From: Microvirga sp. BSC39
GTDB taxonomy: Bacteria > Pseudomonadota > Alphaproteobacteria > Rhizobiales > Beijerinckiaceae
Length of the DNA: 64,000 nucleotides
Direction of reading: 5' to 3'
Assembly: GCF_000739015.1 (NCBI RefSeq)
Contig: NZ_JPUG01000068.1
Coordinates: forward strand, 1-64,000
The notes beneath the pieces were generated by a model. That model had not been told where the DNA came from and searched no databases. It worked only from the letters and a program-made list of their open reading frames with translations. Each line of letters opens with the position of its first letter. The stretch's first letter is position 1. A program made the translations under genes and the position numbers. This document shows, in pieces, positions 61,654-64,000 of this stretch.

Positions 61654-62988
61654 TCAGTTGGCACTTCGTGTGCCACGCTCGAGGGTAAGGCCGGCGGCGG
61701 TCCGGGCGGCGAAGCCTTTCCAGTAGGTATGCTCGGGCTTGAAAGAGCCGTCCTTGGTGGCTGCGAAGACGCCCTCGCTCGCGCGCTCCACAGGCACGTC
61801 CATATAGGTGCCGAGTTCCGTGTCCGCCTTCACGTAGCGCCCCAGGAAGGCTGTGACGAAGTGCTGCGTGATGTTGTTCATGCGGACCGTGTCCCACACC
61901 GGGTCAGCATAGTGGTTGAAGGGCGTCGAGCTTCCACCCTCCGCTGTCTGCCAGCTTTCGACCGGCGCCGGGATGGGGGCTGCGGCGTTGTGATTGGCGT
62001 TCTCGAAAGTCAGCATGAAGCGGTCGGCGTTGACGGTGCCGCTGTAGAGCGCACGGACGCCCTTTTCATAGCCCGACACATCATCCTTGCTGCCGGCAAT
62101 GTAGAGGATCGGCGTCGTGATCCCGGTGAGCCCCTCCTGGTTCCAGAAGCCGCGCTGCATGCCCCAGGGCGCGATGGCGACCACAGCCTTGATCCGTTCA
62201 TCCCGTAGCTTCTTGTGGGTCTCGGACTCGGCCAGGTGCACGGACAGCATGCCTGCCGGCACGCCTGAGTCGTAGGCCACGGCTTCCTTGGTGACACCGG
62301 CCCCGGCGGTGATCACCGCACCGTACCCGCCCATCGAATAGCCGATGAGGCCCGTGCGGGAGGTGTCGACCAGCCCGTTCAGGAAATGCCCGTTCTCCTT
62401 CGACAGCTGATCGATCGCGTTGAGCACGAAAACCTGGTCGAGAGGCCGGTTGATCAGGGTCGACCCGAACTTGCCCTGGTCGTTGTAGGTGGAATCCGCA
62501 TGATCGATGGCTGCCACCGCATAGCCTTTGGTGGCGAGGTTCTCCGCGAGGTGACTGAGCAGGAAGCGATTGCCGGGATAGCCGTGGCTGACGATCACCA
62601 GCGGGTAGGGGCTGCCGGCCGCCTTCTTGGGCTGGGCGTCGCGCACTGCCTTGCCATGGAGCGTCACCTGGGTCTTGCCATCCCGCAGGAACACCCCGGG
62701 ATAGGTGCCGGACTGCTTGCCGTCCGTCTCCGCCGGGTACCAGACCTCCAGGGTAAGCTTCCGGTCATACCGTGGAGGCTCCTGGCCGGCTGCCGCTTTC
62801 AGGACGTCGATTTGATTCTTATTGATCACCTCGATCGTGCGGACGCCGATTGCGTGCTCGCCATGCTTGGCGAGGGCCGGCGCATCGGGGCGGATCAGGT
62901 CGATGCGATTGTAGTGAGTCATGTCCTGCCCGGATGAGAGGGAGGGAATAGCGAACAGGATCAAGGTCGCCAAAGCTGCACTTCTCAC
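61654..62988 (-). CDS. Secreted alpha/beta hydrolase (PAF-acetylhydrolase-like)
   Basis: A 444-residue exported hydrolase. I begin at GTG 62988 because AGGAGG lies exactly 6 bp upstream and because the resulting N-terminus is a clean signal peptide (VRSAALATLILFAIPSLSSG); the frame to 63060 adds 24 unlikely residues. The nucleophile is in GLIGYSMGGYGAV, the oxyanion region in PLVIVSHGYPGNRFLLSHLA, and a C-terminal His in FENANHNAAAP. Relatives are platelet-activating-factor acetylhydrolase-like and dienelactone hydrolases; lipid esterase activity is likely, substrate unknown. Confidence 0.87.
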   Translation of the reverse strand: MRSAALATLILFAIPSLSSGQDMTHYNRIDLIRPDAPALAKHGEHAIGVRTIEVINKNQIDVLKAAAGQEPPRYDRKLTLEVWYPAETDGKQSGTYPGVFLRDGKTQVTLHGKAVRDAQPKKAAGSPYPLVIVSHGYPGNRFLLSHLAENLATKGYAVAAIDHADSTYNDQGKFGSTLINRPLDQVFVLNAIDQLSKENGHFLNGLVDTSRTGLIGYSMGGYGAVITAGAGVTKEAVAYDSGVPAGMLSVHLAESETHKKLRDERIKAVVAIAPWGMQRGFWNQEGLTGITTPILYIAGSKDDVSGYEKGVRALYSGTVNADRFMLTFENANHNAAAPIPAPVESWQTAEGGSSTPFNHYADPVWDTVRMNNITQHFVTAFLGRYVKADTELGTYMDVPVERASEGVFAATKDGSFKPEHTYWKGFAARTAAGLTLERGTRSAN

Positions 62989-63358
62989 GAGGGTCCTCCT
63001 GGATGATCTAAGAACTTGGTGGGCGCCGAGCCAGCCGGTCGCCTTCGGAACGCTGATCATGCACTGCCCTGTGACACGGTGACGACGTTTCGAGCAGGGG
63101 ACTGCAGATGGTTACGGTGCGGTGAACTTGTACAGGCGTTGATCAGGCCTCCAACCCCGGCACGAATCCATCTGAAGGCGTCTTCGTGTGCCATATTAGC
63201 CGAGGATGAACTCGCATATAGCGGGGCCGCGGTCGAAAATAAGTGAAAGCTCACATTGAAAATGGTGCCCCGAACTGAATCAGTGTTTCACTGATGGGCG
63301 AGGCAGACACCTGGGGTGCGATGGCTTATCGTACCCGGGAATTCTGGGAACAGGAATC
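62989..63358. other. 370-bp intergenic region between divergent genes
   Basis: Divergent gap between the secreted hydrolase and the D-threonine-aldolase-like gene. Short frames on both strands lack Shine-Dalgarno sites and family features. The only clear element is the palindrome at 63279-63295. I see no tRNA, repeat or strong sigma-70 promoter. Confidence 0.6.
63279..63295. promoter_or_regulatory. 17-bp palindromic operator candidate
   Basis: ATCAGTG and CACTGAT are perfect 7-bp inverted arms around TTT, 64 bp upstream of the ATG at 63359. Size and symmetry suit a dimeric regulator. Confidence 0.5.
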
Positions 63359-64000
63359 ATGAGTATCGAGGATCTCAAGGCCAGAGTTGCGCGTGAGTTC
63401 GGAACGCCCGCGGTGGTCGTCGACTTGGATGTGGTCGAACGCAACATCGCCCGAGTGCAGGGCTTGTGCGATGCTGCCGGCGTGGCCAACCGGCCCCACA
63501 TCAAGACGCACAAGAGCCCTGTCATCGCATCCATGCAGCGGGATGTCGGCGCTCGCGGCATCACCTGCCAGAAGATCGGCGAAGCGGAGGTCATGGCTGA
63601 AGCCGGGCATAACGACATCCTGATTGCCTACAACATCCTGGGCGAGGAGAAACTGGGCCGCCTCGGCAGGCTCTTGTCCGAGGCGAAGGTAACCGTCGCA
63701 GCCGACAACCCCATTGTGGTGGCAGGCCTGCCGGAAGCCGCCGCCATCGCCGGGCGAGACCTGGGCGTGGTGGTGGAATGCGACACCGGTCGCAGTCGGG
63801 CAGGGGTCGAGACGGTCGCAGAGGCCGTCGCCCTGGCGAAGGATATCGCGTCGCGTCCAGGACTTTCGTTCGCAGGGTTCATGCTGTACCCGCCGGAAAA
63901 CGCCATGGAGGAGACACAGGCCTTCCTGGATGCCGCCGTCGCCGGGGTCCGTGGCTTGGGCCTCGAGCCGCAGATCGTGTCGTCCGGCGGGACACCCAAC
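63359..64000 (+). CDS. D-threonine aldolase / D-serine dehydratase-like protein, partial
   Basis: The first 214 residues of a fold-type III PLP enzyme (alanine-racemase N-terminal domain), cut by the window end. It begins MSIEDLKARVAREFGTPAVV. The PLP lysine lies in RPHIKTHKSP. CDTGRSRAGVETVAEAVALA and the start of a C-terminal region (IVSSGGTPN) follow. The family includes D-threonine aldolases and D-serine dehydratases, which additionally need a divalent metal. AGGA precedes the ATG. The substrate cannot be told from this part. Confidence 0.85.
   Translation, partial: MSIEDLKARVAREFGTPAVVVDLDVVERNIARVQGLCDAAGVANRPHIKTHKSPVIASMQRDVGARGITCQKIGEAEVMAEAGHNDILIAYNILGEEKLGRLGRLLSEAKVTVAADNPIVVAGLPEAAAIAGRDLGVVVECDTGRSRAGVETVAEAVALAKDIASRPGLSFAGFMLYPPENAMEETQAFLDAAVAGVRGLGLEPQIVSSGGTPN

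Overview
The window is a GC-rich chromosomal segment with no plasmid, phage or insertion-sequence hallmarks. Gene order (tuf-S10-spc-alpha ribosomal genes with secY, then adk, then rpsM), sigma-EcfG-type promoter boxes and protein content point to an alphaproteobacterium of the order Hyphomicrobiales (Rhizobiales). A Methylobacteriaceae or Microvirga-like host is my best guess. That is inference, because no rRNA gene lies in the window.

Region 1 (5-15646) is one almost unbroken translation locus: tuf, rpsJ, rplC, rplD, rplW, rplB, rpsS, rplV, rpsC, rplP, rpmC, rpsQ, rplN, rplX, rplE, rpsN, rpsH, rplF, rplR, rpsE, rpmD, rplO, secY, adk, rpsM, rpsK, rpoA, rplQ. Most of its larger gaps hold a hairpin without a T-tract. 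A canonical terminator closes it at 15672-15700.

Region 2 (15792-27060) is housekeeping and accessory: a periplasmic DegP/DegQ-type protease, RarA/MgsA, a secreted TPR protein, CrcB, an RluA-family pseudouridine synthase, membrane and hypothetical proteins, two GNAT-type proteins, a HAD nucleotidase, an FtsH paralogue with an altered pore loop, a 41-residue lipoprotein and an alpha/beta hydrolase.

Region 3 (27061-40569) is the most notable. A divergent LacI-family regulator faces an eleven-gene operon: an ABC sugar importer (ATPase, binding protein, two permeases), an IlvD/Edd dehydratase, an HpcH/HpaI aldolase, an aldose-1-epimerase, an SMP-30 lactonase, an SDR dehydrogenase, a GH31 enzyme closely resembling sulfoquinovosidase YihQ, and a TauE/SafE exporter. 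Together they spell out a sulfoglycolytic Entner-Doudoroff (sulfo-ED) route for sulfoquinovose, the sulfonated sugar of plant and cyanobacterial sulfolipid. No sulfolactaldehyde dehydrogenase is present, so the three-carbon sulfonate may be oxidised by an unlinked enzyme or exported.

Region 4 (40842-56189) holds storage-glucan and trehalose metabolism: glgP on the minus strand, otsA, and a glgE-treS/maltokinase-glgB operon, flanked by small stress-type proteins. GlgE carries an extra N-terminal amylase-like domain that has lost its catalytic aspartate. Both otsA and glgE have GGAAC-N17-GTT boxes, which suggests general-stress control by sigma EcfG.

Region 5 (56277-61413, minus strand) is a three-gene unit: a cyclase-homology/TPR protein, a PAP2/vanadium-haloperoxidase-like protein with a 41-residue Gly-Gly-Val tract, and a cytosolic-looking subtilisin-family protease. 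Its function is unknown. The window ends with a secreted alpha/beta hydrolase and the start of a D-threonine-aldolase-like gene cut by the right edge.
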